DNA from: Blautia sp.
GTDB lineage: Bacteria; Bacillota; Clostridia; Lachnospirales; Lachnospiraceae
Length of the DNA: 7,501 bases
Assembly (NCBI GenBank): GCA_017515945.1
Contig: JAFWDX010000089.1
Coordinates: forward strand, 1 to 7,501
Direction of reading: 5' to 3'
Position numbers and translations under genes: made by a program. This document shows positions 1-6,262 of this stretch, piece after piece. Under the pieces are notes generated by a model. The model had not been told where the DNA came from, searched no databases, and saw only the letters and a list, made by a program, of their open reading frames with translations. Numbering within the stretch: the stretch's first letter is position 1; every line of letters begins with the position of its first letter.

Positions 1-52
1 GTCACGGGGACAGGTTCCCTGACTCATGAGTCCGGGAACCTGTCCCTGTGAC
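1..52. repeat. 52-base near-perfect palindrome, REP-like
   Basis: The two 26-base halves are reverse complements except at two positions (6/47 and 20/33). The outer arms are 1-19 and 34-52. The centre, 21-32 (GACTCATGAGTC), is itself a perfect palindrome, so there is essentially no loop. It lies 17 bases past the stop of the endonuclease gene and contains no coding sequence. The core GGGACAGGTTCCC and the flanking GTCAC/GTGAC resemble the REP-like elements scattered through clostridial genomes; this likeness is from recall. It could act as a transcript 3'-end hairpin for the minus-strand gene, but no T-run is visible inside the window. Confidence 0.85.
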
Positions 53-69
53 TCCTCCTATAACGCAGG

Positions 70-936
70 TTATAATTCACGACTTACTGTCCGGATGACT
101 ATTTTGTAGCCTATCGCGCTTTGGCGCTCCAGGACAAAATATGTCTCATCGCGCCGGCTTTCACCGGTCGCGTAATCAAGGTCGATCCCCGGCTGGACAT
201 TGTAAATAAATACATGAAAGCAAAGGGAAGCGCCGTTATCGTCTGTGGAAAATGCTTCCATCTCCACTCCCCGGGGGAGCAATTCCTTTTCTTTGAAGTA
301 AGGAGTAACTCTGTAGAGCACATGATGGTCTGGCGTGTCCAGATAACGCATCACTTTTTCTTCCCAGGGGAGCATGCTGACCGTGTTCATATGGCGGGTC
401 CCCGTGATCAGGTTCCGTTCATTGGCATTCTGGCCGGTCAGGGCATAGGCGATCAGATGGCAGCGGTTGTAGAGATACGGGGGATCAGAATCAACGATCC
501 CGGGATATTTTTTCTGTATCCATCCGGTGGGTGTAATGCTCCCGATCGAGCCACGGGCACCGGCCGGCATCATGGAATGGTCGAGCATCGCCAGCGCCGG
601 GCCGCATCGGCCAAGGCTGTCCGGAGGACTGTAATGCTCACCGGAAACATGCGACAGTTCCCATTCATTAAAGCCGGGGATCCCTTCGTTCAGGGTCACA
701 TAGTCCGCGCCCGCGTAAGCCGGTATGGCTGCCGGAGATGACTGCACGATGCTCTGCGAGCCGTATTGCCTGATGCGGGCATATTCCGGATCAGGCAGGC
801 TGATCAGCTGCGGAACGACAAAGAAGCCCAGAAAGAAGAGAAGTAAAAGGGCGATTCCCGCAAATATTTTGCGCCGCAGGCGTTTTGCTTTTAATGATCT
901 GAGCGTTGCCAGGGTATTGTTGCCTGTACCTGTCAA
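70..936 (-). CDS. Membrane-anchored DNA/RNA non-specific endonuclease (DNA-entry nuclease type)
   Basis: A 288-residue protein of the beta-beta-alpha-metal nuclease superfamily, which cuts DNA or RNA without sequence preference. A basic N-terminus (KAKRLRRK, about residues 16-23) precedes one hydrophobic segment at about 25-46. This predicts an N-in signal anchor with the nuclease domain outside the cell. The catalytic block is YNRCHLIAYALTG (156-168), with His160 as the expected general base, followed by ANERNLITGT (171-180), where Asn175 is the expected metal ligand. The classic DRGH motif is here NRCH, a variant I recall as common in the Bacillota branch. The start is TTG: CGGAGG lies 9 bases upstream, no other in-frame start precedes the upstream stop, and the next Met is far inside the domain. 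The gene begins 43 bases after the beta-xylosidase stop, so co-transcription is possible. Roles in DNA uptake or nutrient scavenging are family-level inference. Confidence 0.9.
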   Translation of the reverse strand: MTGTGNNTLATLRSLKAKRLRRKIFAGIALLLLFFLGFFVVPQLISLPDPEYARIRQYGSQSIVQSSPAAIPAYAGADYVTLNEGIPGFNEWELSHVSGEHYSPPDSLGRCGPALAMLDHSMMPAGARGSIGSITPTGWIQKKYPGIVDSDPPYLYNRCHLIAYALTGQNANERNLITGTRHMNTVSMLPWEEKVMRYLDTPDHHVLYRVTPYFKEKELLPRGVEMEAFSTDDNGASLCFHVFIYNVQPGIDLDYATGESRRDETYFVLERQSAIGYKIVIRTVSREL

Positions 937-945
937 CCTGTAAAA

Positions 946-951
946 CCTCCG
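946..951 (-). promoter_or_regulatory. Ribosome binding site supporting a TTG start
   Basis: CGGAGG on the minus strand lies 9 bases before the TTG codon at 934-936. It is the main support for the non-ATG start of the endonuclease. Confidence 0.75.
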
Positions 952-979
952 TGATTTGTGACTGTGTCTTCACGCCTTT

Positions 980-2998
980 TTATCGGGGCCAGACCTCATC
1001 CTGCCATCCGGCAAACGGCCCGCAGGGAATGGTCCCTTCACGTTTCCTGCCGAAGTAATCTTCGTCAAAGACGATGGGCGTGCCGTCGGGATTTTCGTAT
1101 TTTTCTTCCGGCTCGAAGGCCATGCCCAGGGTGTCTGTGTCGATCTGAGAGCAGGCGAAACCGGCTGTGAGTTCTGCCAGGTTGGATTCAAGGCACCATT
1201 TGCCGTCTTTTTCGGTCAGTTTCAGGCTGGCCTCGTTTGTGTCATCGATATGGTTGCAGGTTTCCTTGTTCCAGGGTTTGGCACCGTTAAAATACGCGTT
1301 GCCCTTTGCCTGGACGGGAAGCGGGATGTAGTAGCGGTCGCTGGGAACGGAGCCCATGCCGCAGTAGCCGTCAAATTCGCGTTCCCATTCCTCGCGGGTC
1401 ATGTAGCCGTCATAGGGCTGGATGCCCACGGTGACATTTCCGTCGTCCCATTCACCGCCGCGCATACTCTTTTCCGCTTCGACAAGGAAGGGGTGAACGG
1501 GCATCTGGACAAAGATGTTGTTATAAAAGCGCATGTCTCCGTGCAGGATCGTCATGAAGCCGGCGATCTCGGTGCGGTGCGGGACATGGTACGGCGTGTA
1601 GCGAGGCGATTTGTAATTGGGGCTGCCGTTGTTTACGCCTGTGCCTACCGCGGTAAAGGAGCCGGCGATCAGATTGTGTACGACAGCCACGCCCTGGGTG
1701 GCCAGCTTGAGTGAACGGGTCGAGAGCAGGAGGTTGTTGTCGATCAGGGTCGGGCCGTGGGAAACCTCGATAAAGATATCCTCTCCATAGGCGCCCAGGG
1801 CGTCTTTGTGCATCAGATGGGCGGAGGGCAGGGTGTTGTCGTGGAAGAGATTGCGGGTCACACGGGTACCCTGTGCCTGCCAGTCGAGCCAGAGGCCGCG
1901 GGTGCAGTGGTGAATATGGTTGCAGCGGTAGATGACGTCGATGGCGGCGTGCATTTTGATCCCGCCGATCTCCGCACCGGCCAGGTTCTGCTTGTTGTTG
2001 ATGTGATGGATGTGGTTTTCCTCGATCAGCGAAAAGACGCCGCCGAGATGCCCCACGATACCGGTCTGTCCGCAGTCATGGATATGGCATCGCCAGATGT
2101 GATGGCTGCCGATCCGTTCCTTTGTCCAGCCTTCCCGCTGGGCCTGGCAGATACAGTCGCGCTCAGTCTGGGTTCCGTCTTTGTACTTCTTGTGCAGCCA
2201 TTTGTTGTCGTTCTCCGGCTGCAGATATTTGCCGAGGGAGATGCCGCTGCATTTGAACTCAAAGATCTCGCAATCCTCGATGATCCAGCCCTTTGACCAG
2301 TGGGGGCCGACCATTCCCTCCTGATAAGCTGTCGGGGGGGCCCACTGGGTGGCAGCCTGACAGATGGTGAAACCGGACAGAGTGATATAGCCGATCCCCT
2401 CTTTTTCAGGATAGAAACAGTTCTTGCGGACGGTGATCTCGACGTTTTCAGTATTGGGATCCTTTCCCTGGAAATTTGCGTACAGTACGGTGGCGTCGGC
2501 CTCTTCGTCCTGAGCGGTATACCAGGTATAAACGGAAAAATCGGGATCCCAGGAGGTGAGGTTTTTCTTCGGATGATAAACCTCGTCCAGGTCCGTTACT
2601 TCGTACATGGACTTCCTGTCCAGAAAAACGTCCCCGAGATGGGCGATGAAGGTGGCGATGAACCAGTCGCCGCTGACCAGGGTCGTAAAGGGATGGCGGT
2701 CCGTGAACAGGCTGTTGGGGATCCGGACGCTCCAGACATTTCCATCCACCTGTTCCCAACCGGTCACACGCTCAGCGCCGGTGATGACGGCGGTGCCTTT
2801 CTTTTCAGCACGGTAGGTGATCCGGGCGTCCGGGGTGCCGGCACAGACCGGATTGACGGACTCGCGATACACGCCTGGACGAACGACCACTTCATCGCCC
2901 GGCTGTGCGCGGTCCGCGGCCTCCTGTATGGTGAGGAAAGGGCTGGCTGCGCTGCCGTCGCCTGTAGTGTGCGCGGCCTGGTCTACATAATAAATCAT
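980..2998 (-). CDS. GH120 family beta-xylosidase, cytoplasmic
   Basis: A 672-residue right-handed parallel beta-helix enzyme predicted to remove xylose from the non-reducing end of xylo-oligosaccharides with retention of configuration. It matches, from memory, the GH120 enzyme XylC of Thermoanaerobacterium saccharolyticum along most of its length. Shared blocks include WSKGWIIED (234-242), IVGHLGGVFS (314-323), GLWLDWQAQGTRV (368-380) and FIEVSHGP (409-416). By that comparison, Asp372 is the nucleophile and Glu411 the acid/base. Residues 1 to about 75 open the helix (YYVDQ...GDEVVVRPGVYRE), about 76-205 fit the family's beta-sandwich insertion, and the helix resumes to about 500. There is no signal peptide, so the enzyme should act on imported sugars. 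The ATG at 2998 follows AAGGAGG at 10 bases. A 16-residue insertion between the catalytic residues relative to XylC is notable. GH141 or another beta-helix family is a less likely alternative. Confidence 0.87.
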   Translation of the reverse strand: MIYYVDQAAHTTGDGSAASPFLTIQEAADRAQPGDEVVVRPGVYRESVNPVCAGTPDARITYRAEKKGTAVITGAERVTGWEQVDGNVWSVRIPNSLFTDRHPFTTLVSGDWFIATFIAHLGDVFLDRKSMYEVTDLDEVYHPKKNLTSWDPDFSVYTWYTAQDEEADATVLYANFQGKDPNTENVEITVRKNCFYPEKEGIGYITLSGFTICQAATQWAPPTAYQEGMVGPHWSKGWIIEDCEIFEFKCSGISLGKYLQPENDNKWLHKKYKDGTQTERDCICQAQREGWTKERIGSHHIWRCHIHDCGQTGIVGHLGGVFSLIEENHIHHINNKQNLAGAEIGGIKMHAAIDVIYRCNHIHHCTRGLWLDWQAQGTRVTRNLFHDNTLPSAHLMHKDALGAYGEDIFIEVSHGPTLIDNNLLLSTRSLKLATQGVAVVHNLIAGSFTAVGTGVNNGSPNYKSPRYTPYHVPHRTEIAGFMTILHGDMRFYNNIFVQMPVHPFLVEAEKSMRGGEWDDGNVTVGIQPYDGYMTREEWEREFDGYCGMGSVPSDRYYIPLPVQAKGNAYFNGAKPWNKETCNHIDDTNEASLKLTEKDGKWCLESNLAELTAGFACSQIDTDTLGMAFEPEEKYENPDGTPIVFDEDYFGRKREGTIPCGPFAGWQDEVWPR

Positions 2999-3008
2999 TT
3001 GCTTTGTT

Positions 3009-3015
3009 CCTCCTT
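3009..3015 (-). promoter_or_regulatory. Ribosome binding site of the GH120 gene
   Basis: AAGGAGG on the minus strand, 10 bases before the ATG at 2996-2998. It fixes the start there and rules out a longer reading frame from a TTG at 3103, which would run through the intergenic repeat. Confidence 0.85.
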
Positions 3016-3039
3016 TATTATGGGAAACATGTAATCTTT

Positions 3040-3153
3040 GTAACTGTTCAGTTACGAGGCCAGGCGCAGGCTCCTTTCGTCGCATTGGAAGTGCGCCTCC
3101 CAAGGGACGCCTTCGGTGTCGCAGTCAATGCGAGGTGCTGACTGAACAGTTAC
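3040..3153. repeat. 114-base repeat with 13-base inverted ends (copy 1)
   Basis: The ends GTAACTGTTCAGT (3040-3052) and ACTGAACAGTTAC (3141-3153) are exact reverse complements. Nested internal pairs are CGCATTG (3081-3087) with CAATGCG (3126-3132), and AGGCGCA (3062-3068) with TGCGCCT (3092-3098). The unit is a small structured non-autonomous element with no coding content. It sits between the hairpin at 3176-3205 and the GH120 ribosome binding site, so it would be in the leader of any GH120 transcript that starts upstream of it. I recall similar sequence in Lachnospiraceae intergenic regions; this is unverified. Confidence 0.8.
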
Positions 3154-3175
3154 GAAAGAGGTTCTGTATACAATG

Positions 3176-3205
3176 AAAGCCCTCGGCCGGCTGGCGGAGG
3201 GCTTT
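3176..3205 (-). terminator. Terminator-like hairpin after the dehydrogenase gene
   Basis: Perfect 9-base arms, AAAGCCCTC (3176-3184) and GAGGGCTTT (3197-3205), enclose a 12-base GC-rich loop. Read on the minus strand, an A-tract precedes the stem and a short T-tract (CTTTCATTG) follows. On the plus strand the tail is TTTT. The near-symmetry suggests it can work both ways. Since all genes here run on the minus strand, its likely role is to end the dehydrogenase transcript about 150 bases past the stop. Confidence 0.65.
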
Positions 3206-3263
3206 TACGGGGCTTGCCCTGTTGTTGCGTATGATCGTAGCTGTTCAGTCGCAAGTTCCTTCA

Positions 3264-3337
3264 CAGTTACGAATGATCTTGCTTGTTCCTTTCGCATCAG
3301 GGGTGTCACGGTAAATGTGAGGTACTGTCGGAACAGG
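3264..3337. repeat. Decayed second copy of the intergenic repeat
   Basis: It keeps CAGTTACGA (3264-3272), then after the same 14-base spacing TCCTTTCG (3287-3294). It ends in a 35-base block (3303-3337) that matches copy 1 (3116-3150) at about 27 of 35 positions, in the same orientation. Compared with copy 1 it lacks 28 bases of the middle and has lost clean inverted ends. Confidence 0.65.
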
Positions 3338-3353
3338 AACGATGCCTCCTGAA

Positions 3354-4127
3354 TTACATGCAGGTATATCCGCCGTCTACCGGAAGCATCACACCGGTGA
3401 CATAGGAGGAAGCGGGGGAGGCCAGGAAGATCGCGGCGGTATCGAGTTCACCTTCATTGCCGTAGCGCTCCTCGGGGATCATGGTGCGGGCATTCTGCTG
3501 GAAGAAGTCGCTGTTGAGGGTCTCGACGGTCAGTGGGGTGTAGAAATAGCCGGGGCAGATCGCGTTGACGGTGATGCCGTATTTGCCCCATTCGGCTGCG
3601 AGGGCACGGGTCAGGTTGACGACGCCGCCCTTGGCTGCGTGATACGGAGCGGAGCCGGCGATCTTGTTGCCGACCAGGCCGTACATGGAGGCAATGTTGA
3701 TGATCCGGCCGTATTTGGCGGGAATCATGGCCTTTTTCGCAACGGCGCGTGCCACGCGGAAAGTGCCGAACAGGTCGATCTGCATTTCGTTGCCGAACTG
3801 CTCGTCGGTGATGTCCTCAGCCGGTGCCACTGCGCCTGTACCGGCGTTGTTGATCAGGATGTCGATCCTTCCGAACTCGGCCAGGATCGTATCCACGGCG
3901 GCTTCCACACCGGCGGTATCGGTGATGTCACACTGTACGCCGATGGCTTTGACGCCATAGGTGTCCGCGATTTCTTTCGCGACCTCGTCGATCATGTTCT
4001 TACGGCGGGCGAGGGCCACGATGTTGGCACCCTGGTTGGCGAGAGCCCTGGCCATCTGTACGCCGAGTCCGCTGGAGCAACCTGTCACGAGAGCGGTCTG
4101 ACCTTTCAAGTCGAAGTAATTTTTCAT
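3354..4127 (-). CDS. Short-chain dehydrogenase/reductase (SDR), possibly sugar or sugar-acid
   Basis: A complete 257-residue classical SDR, an NAD(P)-dependent cytoplasmic oxidoreductase with a Rossmann fold. Visible motifs are the cofactor loop TGCSSGLG (15-22), Asp67 in CDITD, NNAG (93-96), catalytic Ser147, Tyr162 and Lys166 (YHAAK), the PG motif (CPGYFYTP, 191-198) and the C-terminal VDGGY. Arg41-Arg42 after the second strand hint at NADP preference; this is inference. Substrate is not readable. It resembles gluconate 5-dehydrogenase/KduD and FabG-like enzymes in general layout. The sugar-related neighbours make a carbohydrate substrate more likely than a fatty acyl one. The ATG follows AGGAGG at 11 bases (4139-4144). 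It has its own promoter upstream and a hairpin downstream, so it is probably its own transcription unit. Confidence 0.93.
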   Translation of the reverse strand: MKNYFDLKGQTALVTGCSSGLGVQMARALANQGANIVALARRKNMIDEVAKEIADTYGVKAIGVQCDITDTAGVEAAVDTILAEFGRIDILINNAGTGAVAPAEDITDEQFGNEMQIDLFGTFRVARAVAKKAMIPAKYGRIINIASMYGLVGNKIAGSAPYHAAKGGVVNLTRALAAEWGKYGITVNAICPGYFYTPLTVETLNSDFFQQNARTMIPEERYGNEGELDTAAIFLASPASSYVTGVMLPVDGGYTCM

Positions 4128-4172
4128 GATGAATGCTACCTCCTGTCTGGCGAATTTAGTTATTGTAAATGT

Positions 4173-4201
4173 ATCGTAACAAAACTGCAGGTAAATGTCA
4201 A
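4173..4201 (-). promoter_or_regulatory. Sigma70/SigA-type promoter of the SDR gene
   Basis: On the minus strand a perfect -35 box TTGACA (4196-4201) is followed by exactly 17 bases and TACGAT (4173-4178) as the -10 box, which matches TATAAT at 4 of 6. The start of transcription would fall near 4166, giving a leader of about 40 bases with AGGAGG at 4139-4144. An 8-base direct repeat (ACATTTAC, minus strand) overlaps the -35 region (4191-4198) and recurs next to the -10/start region (4165-4172). It could be an operator. Confidence 0.65.
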
Positions 4202-4240
4202 TTCAGACCAAGGTGAGATGAGATTTGGCTATCCGGTAGG

Positions 4241-4258
4241 AAAATGGGGTCAGGCCCG
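4241..4258. repeat. Degenerate REP-like half element
   Basis: AAAATGGGGTCAGGCCCG contains GGG-TCAGG-CCC. It looks like a worn ATGGGG-TCAGG-CCCCAT hairpin with a damaged right arm. It lies in the gap between the OppF-like gene and the SDR promoter. The identification as a repeat relic rests on likeness to clostridial REP-type sequence I recall. Confidence 0.35.
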
Positions 4259-4332
4259 CCACCGTTCGTCAGGGATCCAACCCAGGCTAACTCACTTAAA
4301 GCACACTTTTATTTACATAAGGGTGGAGAAGC

Positions 4333-4360
4333 ACACAAAAGGACCGTCCCTCTGTTACAC
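4333..4360. repeat. REP-like sequence at the 3' end of the OppF-like gene
   Basis: On the plus strand GGACCGTCCCTCTGTTAC (4341-4358) resembles the right arm of the palindrome at 34-52 (GGGAACCTGTCCCTGTGAC), sharing ACC, GTCCCT and TGT-AC with small gaps. It covers the TAA stop of the OppF-like gene (4355-4357). No matching left arm is visible, so it appears to be half of an element. Confidence 0.45.
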
Positions 4361-5248
4361 CGTAGAAAGATCCCACGGTTCATGGATCTTCGGCACATCG
4401 CTGATCAGCCGTTTGGTATAGGCTGCCTGCGGATACAGGATCACCTGGTCCGCCTTGCCGGATTCCACAAATTTTCCGTGCTCCATGATGTATACGGAAT
4501 CGGAAATGTAATAGGCGAGTCCGATATCATGGGTGATGAAAATGATCGTCATGTCTGTCTCATTGCGCAGATTCAGCAGCATGTCCAGGATCGTGGCACG
4601 GGAGCAGGCATCGATCATGCTGGTGGGTTCGTCGGCCAGCAGGATTTCGGGCTTGAGAAGGAAGATGCGCGCGATCATCAGGCGCTGCATCTGCCCGCCG
4701 GAAAGCTCAAACGGATACTTGTTCGTAAGCTCGGCAAACTTCAGGTTTACGAACGAACACGCCTCGGTCATCATGGCGGTTTTCTGATCCTTCGACAGAT
4801 TTCGTCCGCCGCTCATGTTGATGCAGTCAAGCAGGACCGAATCGATCTTGTGGAAGACATTGTAGCTGGAAAACGGATCCTGGAAGATGGCCTGGATGCC
4901 CCGCCAGTATTCTTTTTTCTTTGCGGAGGTGGAAATATCCCGAGGCTCCCCTTTGAAAAATATCTCGCCCTCTGACGGCTCCAGCAGTCCCAGCAGCATT
5001 TTGGACAGGGTCGTCTTTCCTGAACCGGACTCACCGACGATGGAGATCAGTTCTCCTTTGTGAAAATCAAAATCCACATGATCTACAGCCACTGTGGTGG
5101 TTTTGCCTGTGTGAAACACCCGGGTCACGCCCCGGCCGGAAAGGCACAGCGGCTCCTGGGAGAAATCCTTGTTGCGGTCACCTCCGAAGGTAACGCTCTC
5201 ACGTGTATCCTGCGGCTGAGCGACGGCGGTGTTTTCATCAATCTTCAT
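4355..5248 (-). CDS. Opp/Dpp-family ABC transporter ATP-binding protein (OppF-like)
   Basis: A 297-residue cytoplasmic ATPase, the second nucleotide-binding subunit of the importer. Motifs in order are Walker [10 protein letters not shown] (72-80), Q-loop Gln123 (IFQDP), ABC signature LSGGQ (182-186), Walker B ILLADE (202-207) and switch His240 (FITHD). The D-loop reads SMIDACSRA rather than the usual SALDVSVQA. Its Asp213 is kept, but the Gln that normally follows is not. The C-terminus stops at about 297, without the cysteine cluster seen in the OppD partner. About 35 residues precede the ABC domain. The start at 5248 follows GGGAGG at 9 bases and overlaps the upstream ATPase by 11 bases, implying coupled translation. 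The sequence does not show whether peptides or sugars are carried. Confidence 0.93.
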   Translation of the reverse strand: MKIDENTAVAQPQDTRESVTFGGDRNKDFSQEPLCLSGRGVTRVFHTGKTTTVAVDHVDFDFHKGELISIVGESGSGKTTLSKMLLGLLEPSEGEIFFKGEPRDISTSAKKKEYWRGIQAIFQDPFSSYNVFHKIDSVLLDCINMSGGRNLSKDQKTAMMTEACSFVNLKFAELTNKYPFELSGGQMQRLMIARIFLLKPEILLADEPTSMIDACSRATILDMLLNLRNETDMTIIFITHDIGLAYYISDSVYIMEHGKFVESGKADQVILYPQAAYTKRLISDVPKIHEPWDLSTV

Positions 5249-6248
5249 TTTTGTACACCTCCCTGAGCTGCTCTTCGCTGAAACGGCAGCGATAAGTGCG
5301 GCCTTCACCGATATCACGCAGAGCCTGGGCATCGATCTTACATGCGGGAACGGCGTATCTGCACCGATCCGCAAAGCGGCACCCGGCAGGCGGATGTTTA
5401 AGGTTCGGCGGTGTGCCGGGGATGGCCGTGAGCTTTACGTCGCGGGTGCCTTCTTCCGGCACGAGGATGGAGCGCATCAGACCGCGGGAATAGGGGTGAA
5501 TGGGGTCAAATACCATCTGGCTGGCAGAGCCCCGCTCCACGATCTGGCCGGCGTACATGACCATGATGTCGTCGGTCACATTGTACAGCAGCGGAAGCTC
5601 ATGGGTGATAAAGATCATGCTCTTGACCAGTCCCTTGGCCATCATGTCCTTCATCATCTTGATGACCATCTTCTGGCTGGTGACGTCCAGCGCGCTGGAG
5701 GGCTCGTCGGCGATGAGGACCTTGGGGTTCAGGATGGTGGAGATGGCGATGACGACACGCTGACGCATACCACCGGAGAGCTCCACCGAATATTTGTCCA
5801 GAGCCTCGACAGGCAGGCCAAGCAGGGCGAAGCGCTCCTCGGCCATGCTGCGGATCTCTTTTTTGCTCATCTGGATCTCATGGGCCCGCATCACGTCCTC
5901 GATAAAACGGCCGACTTTACGGGTCGGATTCATGGCGTTCATGGCCGCCTGGGGAATGTACGCGATCTCGCTGCCCAGGATCGTCTTACGGACCGTATCG
6001 GGATCCAGATCGGAAATGTTTCTGCCGTCGACGATGATCTCGCCGCTTGTATAATGCAGAGGCGGGAAATAATAGCCCATCAGACTCAGCGCCAGAGTAG
6101 ACTTGCCGCAGCCGCTTTCACCGGCGATGCCCAGGCTTTTCCCTTCCTCGATATCCAGGGAGACATGGTCCACGCTGTAGACGTCCTCTCTCTGACGGGT
6201 GATATATTTGGTGGTAAGTCCGTGGACCTCCAGAATTTTTTTAGCCAT
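5238..6248 (-). CDS. Opp/Dpp-family ABC transporter ATP-binding protein (OppD-like)
   Basis: A 336-residue cytoplasmic ATPase, first nucleotide-binding subunit of the importer. Motifs are Walker [10 protein letters not shown] (43-51), Q-loop [11 protein letters not shown] (98-108), signature LSGGM (157-161), Walker B VLIADE (177-182), canonical D-loop SALD (185-188) and switch His216 (FITHE). The C-terminal oligopeptide-type extension begins around HPYSRGL (251-257). It carries four cysteines, Cys290, Cys296, Cys303 and Cys321, spaced as in family members reported to bind a [4Fe-4S] cluster. Length is normal for OppD/DppD. The ATG at 6248 follows AGGAGG at 8 bases. A GTG seven codons upstream is in frame but has no ribosome binding site of its own. 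It lies 13 bases after the permease stop and overlaps the OppF-like gene by 11 bases, so all three are one operon. Confidence 0.95.
   Translation of the reverse strand: MAKKILEVHGLTTKYITRQREDVYSVDHVSLDIEEGKSLGIAGESGCGKSTLALSLMGYYFPPLHYTSGEIIVDGRNISDLDPDTVRKTILGSEIAYIPQAAMNAMNPTRKVGRFIEDVMRAHEIQMSKKEIRSMAEERFALLGLPVEALDKYSVELSGGMRQRVVIAISTILNPKVLIADEPSSALDVTSQKMVIKMMKDMMAKGLVKSMIFITHELPLLYNVTDDIMVMYAGQIVERGSASQMVFDPIHPYSRGLMRSILVPEEGTRDVKLTAIPGTPPNLKHPPAGCRFADRCRYAVPACKIDAQALRDIGEGRTYRCRFSEEQLREVYKNED
5258..5263 (-). promoter_or_regulatory. Ribosome binding site of the OppF-like gene
   Basis: GGGAGG lies 9 bases before the ATG at 5246-5248, inside the last codons of the OppD-like gene. It favours this start over a TTG at 5374, which would add 42 residues overlapping the conserved OppD C-terminus. 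Confidence 0.75.
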
Positions 6249-6256
6249 CGTTTCTC

Positions 6257-6262
6257 CCTCCT
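6257..6262 (-). promoter_or_regulatory. Ribosome binding site of the OppD-like gene
   Basis: AGGAGG lies 8 bases before the ATG at 6246-6248 and touches the TGA stop of the permease (6262-6264). It decides the ATG start over the GTG at 6267-6269. Confidence 0.8.

Larger units (their letters stand above)
2999..3353. other. Intergenic region holding two repeats and a hairpin
   Basis: This 355-base gap between the dehydrogenase stop and the GH120 start has no convincing gene. From high to low coordinates it holds a decayed repeat copy (about 3264-3337), an ACTGTTCAG-like box at 3239-3250, a terminator-like hairpin (3176-3205), an intact repeat copy (3040-3153) and the GH120 ribosome binding site. 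I found no convincing promoter for GH120 here. It may be masked by the repeat, or the gene may depend on read-through. Confidence 0.7.

Noticed and set aside
3017..3022. CATAAT on the minus strand as a -10 box for GH120
   Set aside because: It lies one base from the ribosome binding site, so the transcript would begin within or after that site, and no good -35 box is present.
2999..3103. N-terminal extension of the GH120 protein by 35 residues from a TTG at 3103
   Set aside because: The extension runs through the intergenic repeat. The ATG at 2998 has AAGGAGG at 10 bases and begins exactly where family similarity begins.
3337..3350. AGGAGG on the minus strand just after the SDR stop as the ribosome site of a small gene
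   Set aside because: No ATG, GTG or TTG at a suitable distance opens a frame of any length. The frame starting from the stop reaches TGA within 16 codons.
3342..4421. 359-codon open frame on the plus strand, and similar long plus-strand frames at 121-741, 1250-1714, 1757-2296, 2300-3034 and 5229-6284
   Set aside because: They lie opposite well-recognised minus-strand genes, their translations are low in complexity and show no family motif, and they are explained by codon use of the real genes.
5249..5374. Extension of the OppF-like protein by 42 residues from a TTG at 5374
   Set aside because: It would overlap the conserved cysteine-rich end of OppD, and the ATG at 5248 has a good ribosome binding site.
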